Shown here: positions 15,746 to 24,424 of the stretch, one piece after another | Numbering within the stretch: the first letter of the stretch is position 1 | Layout of the letters: each line of letters begins with the position of its first letter | Virus record (IMG/VR): IMGVR_UViG_3300032322_000475 | Span: 1-62,662 of that record | Length of the DNA stretch: 62,662 nucleotides | Strand: one strand, 5' to 3' | Source of the DNA: a virus | The notes under the pieces: model-generated | Seen by the model: the letters and a program-made list of their open reading frames with translations, nothing else | The model's database searches: none | Told to the model about the DNA's origin: nothing | Translations under genes and position numbers: made by a program

Positions 15746-16236
15746 TTCCATTACTTGCACCGATTCTGACGCAGCTTGCAGGCGCTGGTTTGCAGAAAGT
15801 TGCCGACTCCGTTCTGGACAAAGGGCTAGAGCACGTTGAGGAAAAGCTCGGTATCAAGCTGGAGCCTAACGAGAACGGTGTGTTGGATGAGGGCAAGTTG
15901 GCAGAAATTCAGATGGCTGCCATGAAGCACGCAGAGTTTATGGCAGAGATTGATCTGAAGAACACGCAAGATGCGCGGGAGATGCAGGAAAAGGCTATGG
16001 AAAACGCAGATCCGTGGGTGCGTCGGTACGTGTACATCCTTGCCGGTTTTTGGTCTTTGTTTGCTACGAGCTACATCATTCTCATCACGGTAGCCGACAT
16101 TCCAGAGAAGAACATCCGGTTTGTGGATACTGTTCTTGGCTTCATCCTTGGCACGGTGGTGGCTACCATCCTGAACTTCTTCTTTGGTTCTAGCCAAAGC
16201 AGCAAGGACAAGACCAAGGAGCTGATGAAGAAATGA
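15742..16236 (+). CDS. GTA-type 3-TM holin-like protein
   Basis: A 164-residue protein: amphipathic N-terminal region, acidic middle (KLAEIQMAAMKHAEFMAEID), DPWVRRYV and two hydrophobic segments (about residues 97-117 and 130-151), ending FFFGSSQSSKDKTKELMKK. The DPWVRR region and FGSS-x-SSKDK tail are typical of the holin family first described in gene transfer agents. It would permeabilise the inner membrane for the endolysin at 16233, whose start it overlaps. Confidence 0.7.
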   Translation: MIPLLAPILTQLAGAGLQKVADSVLDKGLEHVEEKLGIKLEPNENGVLDEGKLAEIQMAAMKHAEFMAEIDLKNTQDAREMQEKAMENADPWVRRYVYILAGFWSLFATSYIILITVADIPEKNIRFVDTVLGFILGTVVATILNFFFGSSQSSKDKTKELMKK

Positions 16237-16694
16237 AGCTTTCGCCGAACTTCACGCTGGAGGAAATGACCGTCAGCGACTATGCGGCACGGCACGAGCT
16301 AGACAATACTCCGCAGAACGAGCACCTGCTGAATCTCAAGCGCTTGGCAGCTTTTTTGGAATCGTTGCGAGCGTTGCTGGGCAAGCCGATTAGCATCAAC
16401 TCTGCTTACCGCAGCCCGCAGGTTAATGCGGCAATTAAGGGGTCGAAGACTAGTCAACATTGCCACGGTACGGCAGCAGATATTCGTGTGTCTGGAATGA
16501 TCCCAGATCAGGTGGTAAAGCGTATCATTGCGTCAACGTTGCCATACGATCAGGTTATCCGTGAGTTTTCAGATCCGGTGCGTGGTGGTGGCTGGACGCA
16601 TGTCAGCATCCCGAACGCAACAGACGGAAAGCCTAGAAAAATGGCGCTGATCATCGACAAGAAGGGCACGCGCCCGTACAAGTCAGGTGGGTAA
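16233..16694 (+). CDS. peptidase M15 endolysin (D-Ala-D-Ala carboxypeptidase-like)
   Basis: A 153-residue protein. The zinc-binding pattern SxHxxGxAxD is SQHCHGTAAD (His76, Asp83), and the third ligand is His123 in GGGWTHVSIP. The N-terminal FTLEEMT and NLKRLAAFLE... regions, and INSAYRSPQVN, are typical of peptidase M15A proteins. It cuts peptide crosslinks of Gram-negative peptidoglycan. Paired with the holin just upstream (4-base overlap). Family assignment is firm. Confidence 0.85.
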   Translation: MKLSPNFTLEEMTVSDYAARHELDNTPQNEHLLNLKRLAAFLESLRALLGKPISINSAYRSPQVNAAIKGSKTSQHCHGTAADIRVSGMIPDQVVKRIIASTLPYDQVIREFSDPVRGGGWTHVSIPNATDGKPRKMALIIDKKGTRPYKSGG

Positions 16695-16696
16695 AA

Positions 16697-18832
16697 ATGC
16701 CGTTACAGCTTTTACAATTTCGCCCCGGCATCAACCGTGAGGGCACCACGCTTGCAAACGAAGGCGGCTGGTACGAGTGCGACAAGATACGGTTTCGTTC
16801 TGGCTATCCACAAAAGCTGGGCGGTTGGCAGCCAATCACGCCTAACACTTACCTCGGCGTTGCCCGTGGGTTAATCAACTGGGTCACACTCAAGGGCTAT
16901 AACCTGCTGGGTGTTGGCACGAACCTGAAGTACTACATTGAATCTGGTGGCGTTTACAACGACATCACGCCCGTCAGATCCACGGTTACGTTGACAGATC
17001 CGTTTACGACAGTCGCAAGCTCCAAGACTGTCACAGTAACGGATGCAGATCACGGTGCCATTACCGGCGACTTCGTGACTTTCTCCGGCGCAACAACGGT
17101 TGGCGGGTTGAATCTGAACGGTGAGTATCAGGTTACCTATATCAGCAACAGCCAGTACACCATCGAAGCCGATACGGCGGCAACATCGAGCGCGACCGGC
17201 GGCGGCACTGTTACAGCGGTGTATCAGATCAACACGGGTCTTGCTGTTTACAGCTACGTCACCGGCTGGGGCACGGGCTTGTGGGGCGGCTTTGTAACCG
17301 GTGCGCAGCAGACTACGTTGTCAGCGTCGTTGAACTCAAGCAACACCAATATTGCTGTGGTGTCTACTACTGGGTTCTCGAATGCCACCGGCACCATATT
17401 GATAGATCGAGAGCTTGCTACCTACACTGGCAACACGGCGGTGGTGTTTACCGGCGCAACACGCGGGGCGAACGGCACGGTAGCGACGTCGCACGCCAAT
17501 AGCACGGTGGTGTACAACGCCAACACATTTACCGGCTGGGGGCAGTCGTCCGCCAGTAGTATTGGCTTGCAGCTACGCTTGTGGTCACAGGCAAACTTCG
17601 GTGAATATCTGATCATCAGCCCGCGCAATGGTCCGCTGTACTTGTGGATACCGCAGTACACCGGCGCTAATGTGCTGCTGTTTAATGAGCCAGCCAAACT
17701 GCTGTCGCCCACGTCGTCTGGTGTGTATCAGACCGATGCAGACTGCCCTGTGGTTGCAGCGCAAGTTATGGTGTCGGACGCCTCACGGTTTGTGATTGCC
17801 ATGGGCGCTAATGATTACGGTAGTTCCGAGCAGAACCCGATGCTGATCCGCTGGTCAGATCAGGAAAGCTACAGCACTTGGACGCCTGCGATTACCAACC
17901 AGGCTGGCAGCTACCAACTATCCAGCGGTTCCACGATTGTGACCGCCATCCAAACACGGCAGGAGATTTTAGTCCTGACAGATGCGGCGGCATATTCCAT
18001 GCAGTATCTGGGTCCACCGTTTGTCTGGGGCTTCAACATCCTGTCCAACAACATTTCGATCATTGGTCCGAACGCTATCGGTGCGGCGAACAATATCGTG
18101 TACTGGATGGGTCTGGACAAGTTCTACGTTTACACAGGCCGAGTGGAAACGTTGCCATGCGCCCTGCGGCAGTACGTGTACGGCGACATCAACCTAGAGC
18201 AGAGCTACCAAGTGTTCTGCGGCAGCAACGAGGGTTACAGCGAAATCTGGTGGTTCTACTGCTCTGCCGACAGCACGACGGTCAACCGGTACGTGATCTT
18301 CAATTATCTGGACAAGGTCTGGTACTACGGCACGCTGGATCGCAGCGCTTGGCTGGATAGCCCGCTACGCAATTACCCGATGGCAGCTACCTACAATCAC
18401 ACCATCGTGTTCCATGAGAATGGTAATGATGACGTTGAGGTTAACGGCACCATCAATCCGATAGATTCATACATCCAGTCGTCAGACTTTGATATTGGCA
18501 ACGGCCACAACTTTGGTTTCGTGTGGCGCATGATTCCTGATATTACGTTTGACGGATCTGACAGTGCTGCGCCTGCCAAGCCAGAGGTTACGTTTAGCGT
18601 AAGGCCGCGACAGAACCCTGGTGCGCCGTATGGCGTAGCGGCTTCGCCCACCGTTCAGTCTGCGCAGTCTTACGCTGCCCAGCGGAACTACACGGTGCAG
18701 GAGTTCACGGAGATTGTGTACACCCGGATTCGCGGGCGGCAGATGGCATTCAAGGTCAGCTCTAACCAGATTGGCTGTGCATGGCAGCTAGGCGCTCCTA
18801 GAATTGATGTGCGTGCTGATGGCCGGAGGTAA
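16697..18832 (+). CDS. tail tube / packaged-DNA stabilisation-type protein
   Basis: A 711-residue protein. It begins MPLQLLQFRPGINREGT, typical for large podoviral tail proteins (P22 gp10-like in architecture), and ends QIGCAWQLGAPRIDVRADG. Residues ~110-180 contain an inserted NHG-type beta module (VTDADHGAITGDFVTFSG), also present in the early paralogous virion proteins, and a second inserted repeat-rich domain (~210-280, ATRGANGTVATSH). The remaining part is a beta-propeller-like core (e.g. YSTWTPAITNQAG). Likely plugs or stabilises the connector end. Confidence 0.6.
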   Translation: MPLQLLQFRPGINREGTTLANEGGWYECDKIRFRSGYPQKLGGWQPITPNTYLGVARGLINWVTLKGYNLLGVGTNLKYYIESGGVYNDITPVRSTVTLTDPFTTVASSKTVTVTDADHGAITGDFVTFSGATTVGGLNLNGEYQVTYISNSQYTIEADTAATSSATGGGTVTAVYQINTGLAVYSYVTGWGTGLWGGFVTGAQQTTLSASLNSSNTNIAVVSTTGFSNATGTILIDRELATYTGNTAVVFTGATRGANGTVATSHANSTVVYNANTFTGWGQSSASSIGLQLRLWSQANFGEYLIISPRNGPLYLWIPQYTGANVLLFNEPAKLLSPTSSGVYQTDADCPVVAAQVMVSDASRFVIAMGANDYGSSEQNPMLIRWSDQESYSTWTPAITNQAGSYQLSSGSTIVTAIQTRQEILVLTDAAAYSMQYLGPPFVWGFNILSNNISIIGPNAIGAANNIVYWMGLDKFYVYTGRVETLPCALRQYVYGDINLEQSYQVFCGSNEGYSEIWWFYCSADSTTVNRYVIFNYLDKVWYYGTLDRSAWLDSPLRNYPMAATYNHTIVFHENGNDDVEVNGTINPIDSYIQSSDFDIGNGHNFGFVWRMIPDITFDGSDSAAPAKPEVTFSVRPRQNPGAPYGVAASPTVQSAQSYAAQRNYTVQEFTEIVYTRIRGRQMAFKVSSNQIGCAWQLGAPRIDVRADGRR

Positions 18833-18834
18833 AC

Positions 18835-19149
18835 ATGTCAACCGGTACCACAAAATCCCCAGCATTACCAGTCGCTCCGGTAGAATACAGTCGTGCTTAT
18901 CAGGATCAGTTAAACAACGTTTTGCGGTTGTATTTTTCGCAATTGGACAATGCCGGTCCGAGCGCAGGATCTGTACAGAGAACGGGAAATACTGTTGTTG
19001 CTGCGTTAAATTTTAGTGCCATTGATCCAACTAGCGGTAACTCCGTTGTTAGTTTTGCTACCAGCATGGATGAGTCGGCAGGCAAGTTGCGAATCGGCGA
19101 TGTGTACTATGACGTTGCCACAAACGTATTAAAAATAAAGGTGTCTTAA
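18835..19149 (+). CDS. small tail protein (LPVAPVEYSRAYQDQLNNVLRL family)
   Basis: A 104-residue protein with conserved N-terminal block PVEYSRAYQDQLNNVLRLYF and a short beta C-terminus. The block is common in small tail proteins of uncultured phages, where it follows the large tail protein as here. Probably an adaptor on the tail or between tail and ejection proteins; no enzyme features. Confidence 0.55.
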   Translation: MSTGTTKSPALPVAPVEYSRAYQDQLNNVLRLYFSQLDNAGPSAGSVQRTGNTVVAALNFSAIDPTSGNSVVSFATSMDESAGKLRIGDVYYDVATNVLKIKVS

Positions 19150-19150
19150 T

Positions 19151-22100
19151 ATGAGCCTCCATACCCTAGCCCAACATCTGCAAAGCGCCGGTAGGGGCGA
19201 CGATACCGTCCTCGTTCACATGACTCCCGGCGAGGTTAGCGGCTTGCAGTCATTGGCGATGGCGCACGGCGGAAGTCTGACAATTAACCCAGAAACTGGC
19301 TTGCCGGAAGCTGGGTTCTTGCGTGCGATTCTGCCCATGGTGGCGGGCGCATTCTTGGGTCCAGCCGGTATTGGGCTTGCGTCTAGCGCGCTTCAAGCTG
19401 GACTGATGGTGGGTGCAGTTGGCACGGCGGCTACAGGCAGTCTGGGCAAGGGCTTGATGATGGGCTTGGGTGCCTATGGCGGCGCAGGCTTGGCGGAAGG
19501 TCTAATCGGTGCAGGCGCTGCAAGTACTGCGAAAGCCGGTGCTGGGGCAGGAATGTCTGCATATACAAACCCAGCAGCATTCGCGGGCAGCGTCACTCCC
19601 GCAGTAGGCACGGCAGGTACAGCAGGTGCAGCAGGTGCGGCAGGAACAGCAGGAGTTAATGTGCCGCCGGGATTGCAAGCGGCAACTACTACAGGTTATG
19701 CAACGCCGACAACATCTACATTAGCACCGGCTGGTGCTGTCACCAATCCAGCATCAGGCCAGCTCATCGCTGGAAATATAAATTACGGCGGTCAAGGCAT
19801 GGTGAACCCAGTGCCGTATGGCGGCGCTGCGCCACCCCCTCCTCCTAGCGTATTGAGTTCCGTTAAAGAAGGCGTGTCTGGCGCTTACGACCGCGCATCA
19901 AACACGCTTGGCAAATTGTTTAGCGGATCAAAAGAAGACGAAGCGTTTAGAAAAGAGTGGCTAGAAAAGTACAAAAACCCGCTGATTGCTGGCGGCGTAG
20001 GCACACTTGCCATGTACAAGCCAAAGCAGCCGGGCGCACCGGAAGAAGCGCCTTACGAATACACGCCGTTTGACTATGTGCGTCCCTACAACCCAAGCGC
20101 CATAGAGCCGGGCAGCTCAAAAGAACGTGGCTATTTTCGCGCAGCAGACGGCGGGTTGGCAACGTTGCCAGTAGAAAATATGTCGCGGCAGAACGCGCTG
20201 ATGGACAACAACAGATATCCGATGGCGTTCCAGCAGACACCAACTTACGCCAACCCATCAGAGCGCCCTATAGCGCAGAACGTCATCTATCCATCAACAG
20301 ATGCGTCGGTTTCTCCGTACAGCGGCACACCTGGCATGGCAAGCGGCGGTGTGGTGGCGTTAGCAAATGGTGGTCCGACCCCACAGCAGATTGCTGCTGG
20401 ACAGACAGCCTACGCGGCACAAGAAAAACTAATCAACAGTACGGTCAAACCTTACAATATTGACAGTATTGCTGAACCAAAAGGTGGTTGGACGAATACA
20501 AACGTTTACGCCACTTACGCGCCGTTGCTAACAAAAGAGCGGAACGAACTGATGGCGTTGCGAGGACAACTGCCACAGTATTTGGACGCCAAGGGCGAGC
20601 CAAAACCGGGATTCGAGGATGTTGTTGGCCTGCTGCAAAATGCTATCGCGGGTCAAACTGATGACCTGACGCAAGCGGTTGAAACTGTCTACGGCAAAAT
20701 TCCGAGAACAGATCCTAACTTCGAAGATCCGAAAAAAGCGGCAGCAATAACCGCTGCACAAACCAACGAAGAAGCGCAGATAAATGCGCTGTTGGCAAAC
20801 TTCGTTAACAACGTGCCCACTGTTCCCGGCATACCAGGCTTGGCAGGCTCAGAGTTTGCAAAGGAAATCAAAGCTAGGCTGGATGCTGAAACTGCGCAGA
20901 AGCAAGAAGCAGCGATATTCCAGAACAACATCGTTCCTGTGCTGACCGGCGTGACCGGCCAACCAAAACCGGCTGACTCTATTAAGTTGGTGAACGCGAT
21001 GGTAGCGGCTGGCCTGATTGACAAAGAAGGCAAGACGACTGCCAAGGGCGAACAGTTTTCTGGAGTAGCAGGTTTTGCCAAAGACACGTTACAGGCGTAT
21101 CAAGAGGGTGAGAAGTCATTAGCTCGTTCTAGAGAAACATCTGCGGCAAGATTGCCAACGTTTGAAATGCCGCGAGAAGGACTTGAAATACTTGCGGATA
21201 AATTAAAGGAAATTCATTCAGGAAAAACACCTGCACCTAAAATTGGTGCGGTAACAAATGCCACCCAAGGTTGGAACACCACGGCTAGAAATTTGACTGC
21301 TGCCGATGTAACGGCGGTATTTGAAGAAGTTGTTGGCCGTAAACCAACAGCAGCCGAACTACAGCAGTACGTAGGTAATCGCGCTAGCCTTCAAGATTTT
21401 GCAGCGGGCATCGGCGCAGCGCCACTAGACCACTTAACTGCACGCAGCAAGCCATTTACCGCAGATGAAATACAAGCACAGGCCAAGTACTACTGGGGCC
21501 GCGAGATGGATGACGGCGAACTTGCGGGTTTTATAAAGGGAGCTAACGCTGGTTCATATCCTACATTTGCTCACCTTCGTAATGCCTTAACTGCACACAC
21601 TGATCGAGCTGGCAAAAATTCATATCAGCTTAACCTGCAAAATCAAGTAGATCTTGCAATTAAACCGCCTCCAGTTGGACCTACACCAGTTGAGATTGCT
21701 GACGTTTACAACGACGTACTTGGGCGCAAGCCAACCAAGGCTGAATACGATGCTGCTGTATCTGGAAAAACGCCTGTTGCTGCGCTGCGCACCAACCTGC
21801 TGAACAGCACGGAGTATCTTGAGAAGCGTATTTATCAGCCAGAAGACCGACCTTCGGGCGTAGGTGGATCTGGTTTTGCCGTACAACAGCCGGGTGCAGG
21901 TGCGCCAAGCACTACGACTGGCATCGGCACGCTGCCCGGCACAACGCCTATTTCTGGCGGCACTGGATTTACGTCAGCGCCGACAGCGCCGCGAGTAAAG
22001 ACGCCGGAAGAGATTGCTGCTGATCAGGCATACATGCAGGCTTATACTAGTTACACCCCAACTGGTGGCGGCATCGCACGGCCTGTTATGGATGAGAAAA

Positions 22101-22828
22101 TGCAACAAGATATTGCGACCGTTGCAGGCAATATCTATCGTCCGCAATTCTTGCCAGCAGCGGAAACGCCGGATATCCGCTTCATCCGTGACGTCACGGG
22201 TCAAGCGTTCCCGTACCGTGATCCAAACAAAGAGCTGGGGCTGACAGGACTGTACTCGCAGTTATCGCAGAAGATGCCTGACCTGCGACAGGGGCTAACG
22301 TTTACACCTAGCCAAGGAGCCGTGTTGGCTGCGCCGTTCTCGAACGTGACGCCGGGCTTGATCACCTTGCAGTCTGCTGCTGCGCCACAAGCGTACACAC
22401 CGCCAACACCGGTGTTGGCGGGCACAACTACGCAGACGGTTGCGCTGACACCAGAAGAGCAGATGTTGATGGCGCAGGCGCAGAATCTGCAACAGAACCG
22501 CACAGCAACTATGGCAGCCGGTGGTTACGCTGGCGGCGGGTATCACTTGGGCGATTACTCTGATGGTGGACGTTTACTGAAAGGGCCGGGCGATGGAGTA
22601 TCTGATTCTATCCCTGCTTCTATTGGCAACAGGCAGCCTGCTCGTCTTGCTGATGGTGAGTTTGTGATTCCAGCGCGAATCGTGTCAGAACTTGGCAACG
22701 GTTCCACAGACGCAGGAGCGCGGCAGTTGTACGCCATGATGGAAAGGATTCAGAAACGCAGGGGCAAGACCGTAGGAAAGGGCAAGGTGGCTGTGGATAG
22801 TAAATCTCGTAGTCTCCTGCCTGCATGA
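19151..22828 (+). CDS. large internal virion / ejection protein with DUF4214-like repeats
   Basis: A 1225-residue protein. The N-terminus (LAQHLQSAGRGDDTVLVHM and SGLQSLAMAHGG) is a known start for such proteins. A hydrophobic Gly/Ala-rich stretch (residues ~60-135) could insert in membranes. Low-complexity Ala/Thr/Pro follows. Three DUF4214-like units (VFEEVVGRKPTAAELQQYVG, YYWGREMDDGELAGFI, VYNDVLGRKPTKAEYD) lie at about 716-890. Glycine tags (GVVALANGG, AGGYAGGG) and LADGEFVIPARIVSELG lie towards the end. Probably delivered into the host with the DNA. Confidence 0.55.
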   Translation: MSLHTLAQHLQSAGRGDDTVLVHMTPGEVSGLQSLAMAHGGSLTINPETGLPEAGFLRAILPMVAGAFLGPAGIGLASSALQAGLMVGAVGTAATGSLGKGLMMGLGAYGGAGLAEGLIGAGAASTAKAGAGAGMSAYTNPAAFAGSVTPAVGTAGTAGAAGAAGTAGVNVPPGLQAATTTGYATPTTSTLAPAGAVTNPASGQLIAGNINYGGQGMVNPVPYGGAAPPPPPSVLSSVKEGVSGAYDRASNTLGKLFSGSKEDEAFRKEWLEKYKNPLIAGGVGTLAMYKPKQPGAPEEAPYEYTPFDYVRPYNPSAIEPGSSKERGYFRAADGGLATLPVENMSRQNALMDNNRYPMAFQQTPTYANPSERPIAQNVIYPSTDASVSPYSGTPGMASGGVVALANGGPTPQQIAAGQTAYAAQEKLINSTVKPYNIDSIAEPKGGWTNTNVYATYAPLLTKERNELMALRGQLPQYLDAKGEPKPGFEDVVGLLQNAIAGQTDDLTQAVETVYGKIPRTDPNFEDPKKAAAITAAQTNEEAQINALLANFVNNVPTVPGIPGLAGSEFAKEIKARLDAETAQKQEAAIFQNNIVPVLTGVTGQPKPADSIKLVNAMVAAGLIDKEGKTTAKGEQFSGVAGFAKDTLQAYQEGEKSLARSRETSAARLPTFEMPREGLEILADKLKEIHSGKTPAPKIGAVTNATQGWNTTARNLTAADVTAVFEEVVGRKPTAAELQQYVGNRASLQDFAAGIGAAPLDHLTARSKPFTADEIQAQAKYYWGREMDDGELAGFIKGANAGSYPTFAHLRNALTAHTDRAGKNSYQLNLQNQVDLAIKPPPVGPTPVEIADVYNDVLGRKPTKAEYDAAVSGKTPVAALRTNLLNSTEYLEKRIYQPEDRPSGVGGSGFAVQQPGAGAPSTTTGIGTLPGTTPISGGTGFTSAPTAPRVKTPEEIAADQAYMQAYTSYTPTGGGIARPVMDEKMQQDIATVAGNIYRPQFLPAAETPDIRFIRDVTGQAFPYRDPNKELGLTGLYSQLSQKMPDLRQGLTFTPSQGAVLAAPFSNVTPGLITLQSAAAPQAYTPPTPVLAGTTTQTVALTPEEQMLMAQAQNLQQNRTATMAAGGYAGGGYHLGDYSDGGRLLKGPGDGVSDSIPASIGNRQPARLADGEFVIPARIVSELGNGSTDAGARQLYAMMERIQKRRGKTVGKGKVAVDSKSRSLLPA

Positions 22829-23283
22829 GTGAGATAACGTACAAAGCAGTTAACCCGTTCGAGTTTGCAAAACAACTGGAGGAAATATTTCCAGCTCACT
22901 ACGATGAGTTGTGCGTAACCAAGGATTTTCCGATGGCACCGGATTACGACCGGTACGCACAAATGGCACAGATGGGTTGGTTGATATGTATCAACTGCAT
23001 GGATGGTGATGAGTTAATTGGGTACATCATTTTTATTATCCAGCCGCACTTGCATTACAAAACTTGCATAACCGCATTTGAAGATATTTATTATTTGAAA
23101 CCGGAGTACCGCAAAGGGCGCATCGGAATCAAGATGTTTAAGTACGCGGAAGAAGTCTTGAAAGAGATTGGTGTGGACAGAATCATCATGCACACCAAGA
23201 TACATCTGGACAATTCACGTTTGTTTGAATATCTGGGTTACAAGCACACTGATAAGCTGTACACAAAGATATTGCAGAGGTAG
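22825..23283 (+). CDS. GNAT-type acetyltransferase-like internal virion protein (T7 gp13-like)
   Basis: A 152-residue protein with a GNAT-type core: IGYIIFIIQPH (beta 4), YYLKPEYRKGRIGIKMFKYA (residues 89-108, the R/Q-x-x-G-x-G/A acetyl-CoA loop) and LFEYLGYKHTDKLYTKIL at the end. Similar proteins include T7 gp13, needed for internal core assembly. It overlaps the large ejection protein stop by four bases (ATGA). It may acetylate a partner or be a structural derivative; the loop appears intact. Confidence 0.65.
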   Translation: MSEITYKAVNPFEFAKQLEEIFPAHYDELCVTKDFPMAPDYDRYAQMAQMGWLICINCMDGDELIGYIIFIIQPHLHYKTCITAFEDIYYLKPEYRKGRIGIKMFKYAEEVLKEIGVDRIIMHTKIHLDNSRLFEYLGYKHTDKLYTKILQR

Positions 23284-23285
23284 TT

Positions 23286-24422
23286 ATGAACTATTCGCGC
23301 AGAGCACTTGAAGCATTTGGCGAACCGTTTGGTGAGAGCGCAACCCGATTAAAAGTGGGTGGGCGCATCTATGGCGGGGGTGGATCACCTGCGCCTGGAC
23401 CACCTGCTAACACTACCAACATTCAATACACCTACCCGCCTGAAGTGCGGGGTGATGTTATTGATCTTGCCAAGAACGCCATGCGTGCGTCCAAGTCGGA
23501 GTACCAGCCGTACACGCGGGAGCGCATAGCTGGATTCGATCCGTTCCAAGTTACCGCGCAGCAGGCGGTTGCTAACCTTGGACCAGCGCAACAGCTTGGT
23601 GCTGCTACGCAGTTTGCTGGTGCTGCTGGCTTGCGGGCGGGCGACATCAATTACATCCCTAGTCAGTTCCAGACTGGCTCGTTCACACAGCCTGGTGCGG
23701 CAGAAACGTACATGTCGCCGTACTACCAGAACGTGGTGGACATACAGGCGCGTGAAGCAAGGCGTCAGTCTGACATTGAGCGCACAAAACAGCAGGCACA
23801 GGCGGTCGGTGCTGGTGCGTTTGGTGGTAGTCGGCAGGCTATTCTGGAAGCAGAGCGTCAGCGCAATCTTGGTACGCAGATAGGTGACATACAAGCGCGT
23901 GGTGCGCAGGCTGCTTACGAGCAGGCGCAGAACTTGTACCAAGCAGAGCAGCAGCGAGCGCTGGAAGCACAGCGGCAGACAGAAGCATCACGGCAATACG
24001 GTGCAGGACTTGCTCTGCAAGGATTGCAGCAACAGCTAGCAGCAGCACAGCAACTGGGCGGCTTGGGTCAGGCGCAGTTTGGGCAGCAAAAAGACATCAT
24101 CAACGCGCTGCAAAGTGTTGGTCAGCAGTATCAAGCGCTGGAACAGCAGCGGCTTACGCAGCAGTACGAAGACTTCCTGCGGCAGAAGAAGTATCCGTAC
24201 GAGCAGTTAGCGTTTGCCAAGGAGATGATTGCTGGTATTCCAACGCAGACTACACAGGCTGTCTATCAAGCGCCGCCGTCTACGACTGCGCAGTTAGCGG
24301 GCATAGGCACAGCGTTGTATGGGGCAAGCAAGTTGTTTGGCAGCAAAGAGGGTGGTCTGATGTCTAGCTACGCAGGCGGCGGATTAGCTGACCTAGCGAT
24401 TGATCATCTGTCGAGGGGTTAA
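23286..24422 (+). CDS. Gln/Ala-rich coiled-coil internal virion protein
   Basis: A 378-residue protein. N-terminus contains VGGRIYGGGGSP; residues ~130-300 are a long Gln/Ala/Arg helical region (e.g. EQQRALEAQRQTEASRQYG). Then YPYEQLAFAKEM, a small Gly/Ala-rich patch, and a glycine tag EGGLMSSYAGGGLADL at the C-terminus. Same gene set and tag as its neighbours. Likely one of the ejection-core proteins forming a tube or rod. Function inferred from context. Confidence 0.5.
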   Translation: MNYSRRALEAFGEPFGESATRLKVGGRIYGGGGSPAPGPPANTTNIQYTYPPEVRGDVIDLAKNAMRASKSEYQPYTRERIAGFDPFQVTAQQAVANLGPAQQLGAATQFAGAAGLRAGDINYIPSQFQTGSFTQPGAAETYMSPYYQNVVDIQAREARRQSDIERTKQQAQAVGAGAFGGSRQAILEAERQRNLGTQIGDIQARGAQAAYEQAQNLYQAEQQRALEAQRQTEASRQYGAGLALQGLQQQLAAAQQLGGLGQAQFGQQKDIINALQSVGQQYQALEQQRLTQQYEDFLRQKKYPYEQLAFAKEMIAGIPTQTTQAVYQAPPSTTAQLAGIGTALYGASKLFGSKEGGLMSSYAGGGLADLAIDHLSRG

Positions 24423-24424
24423 GG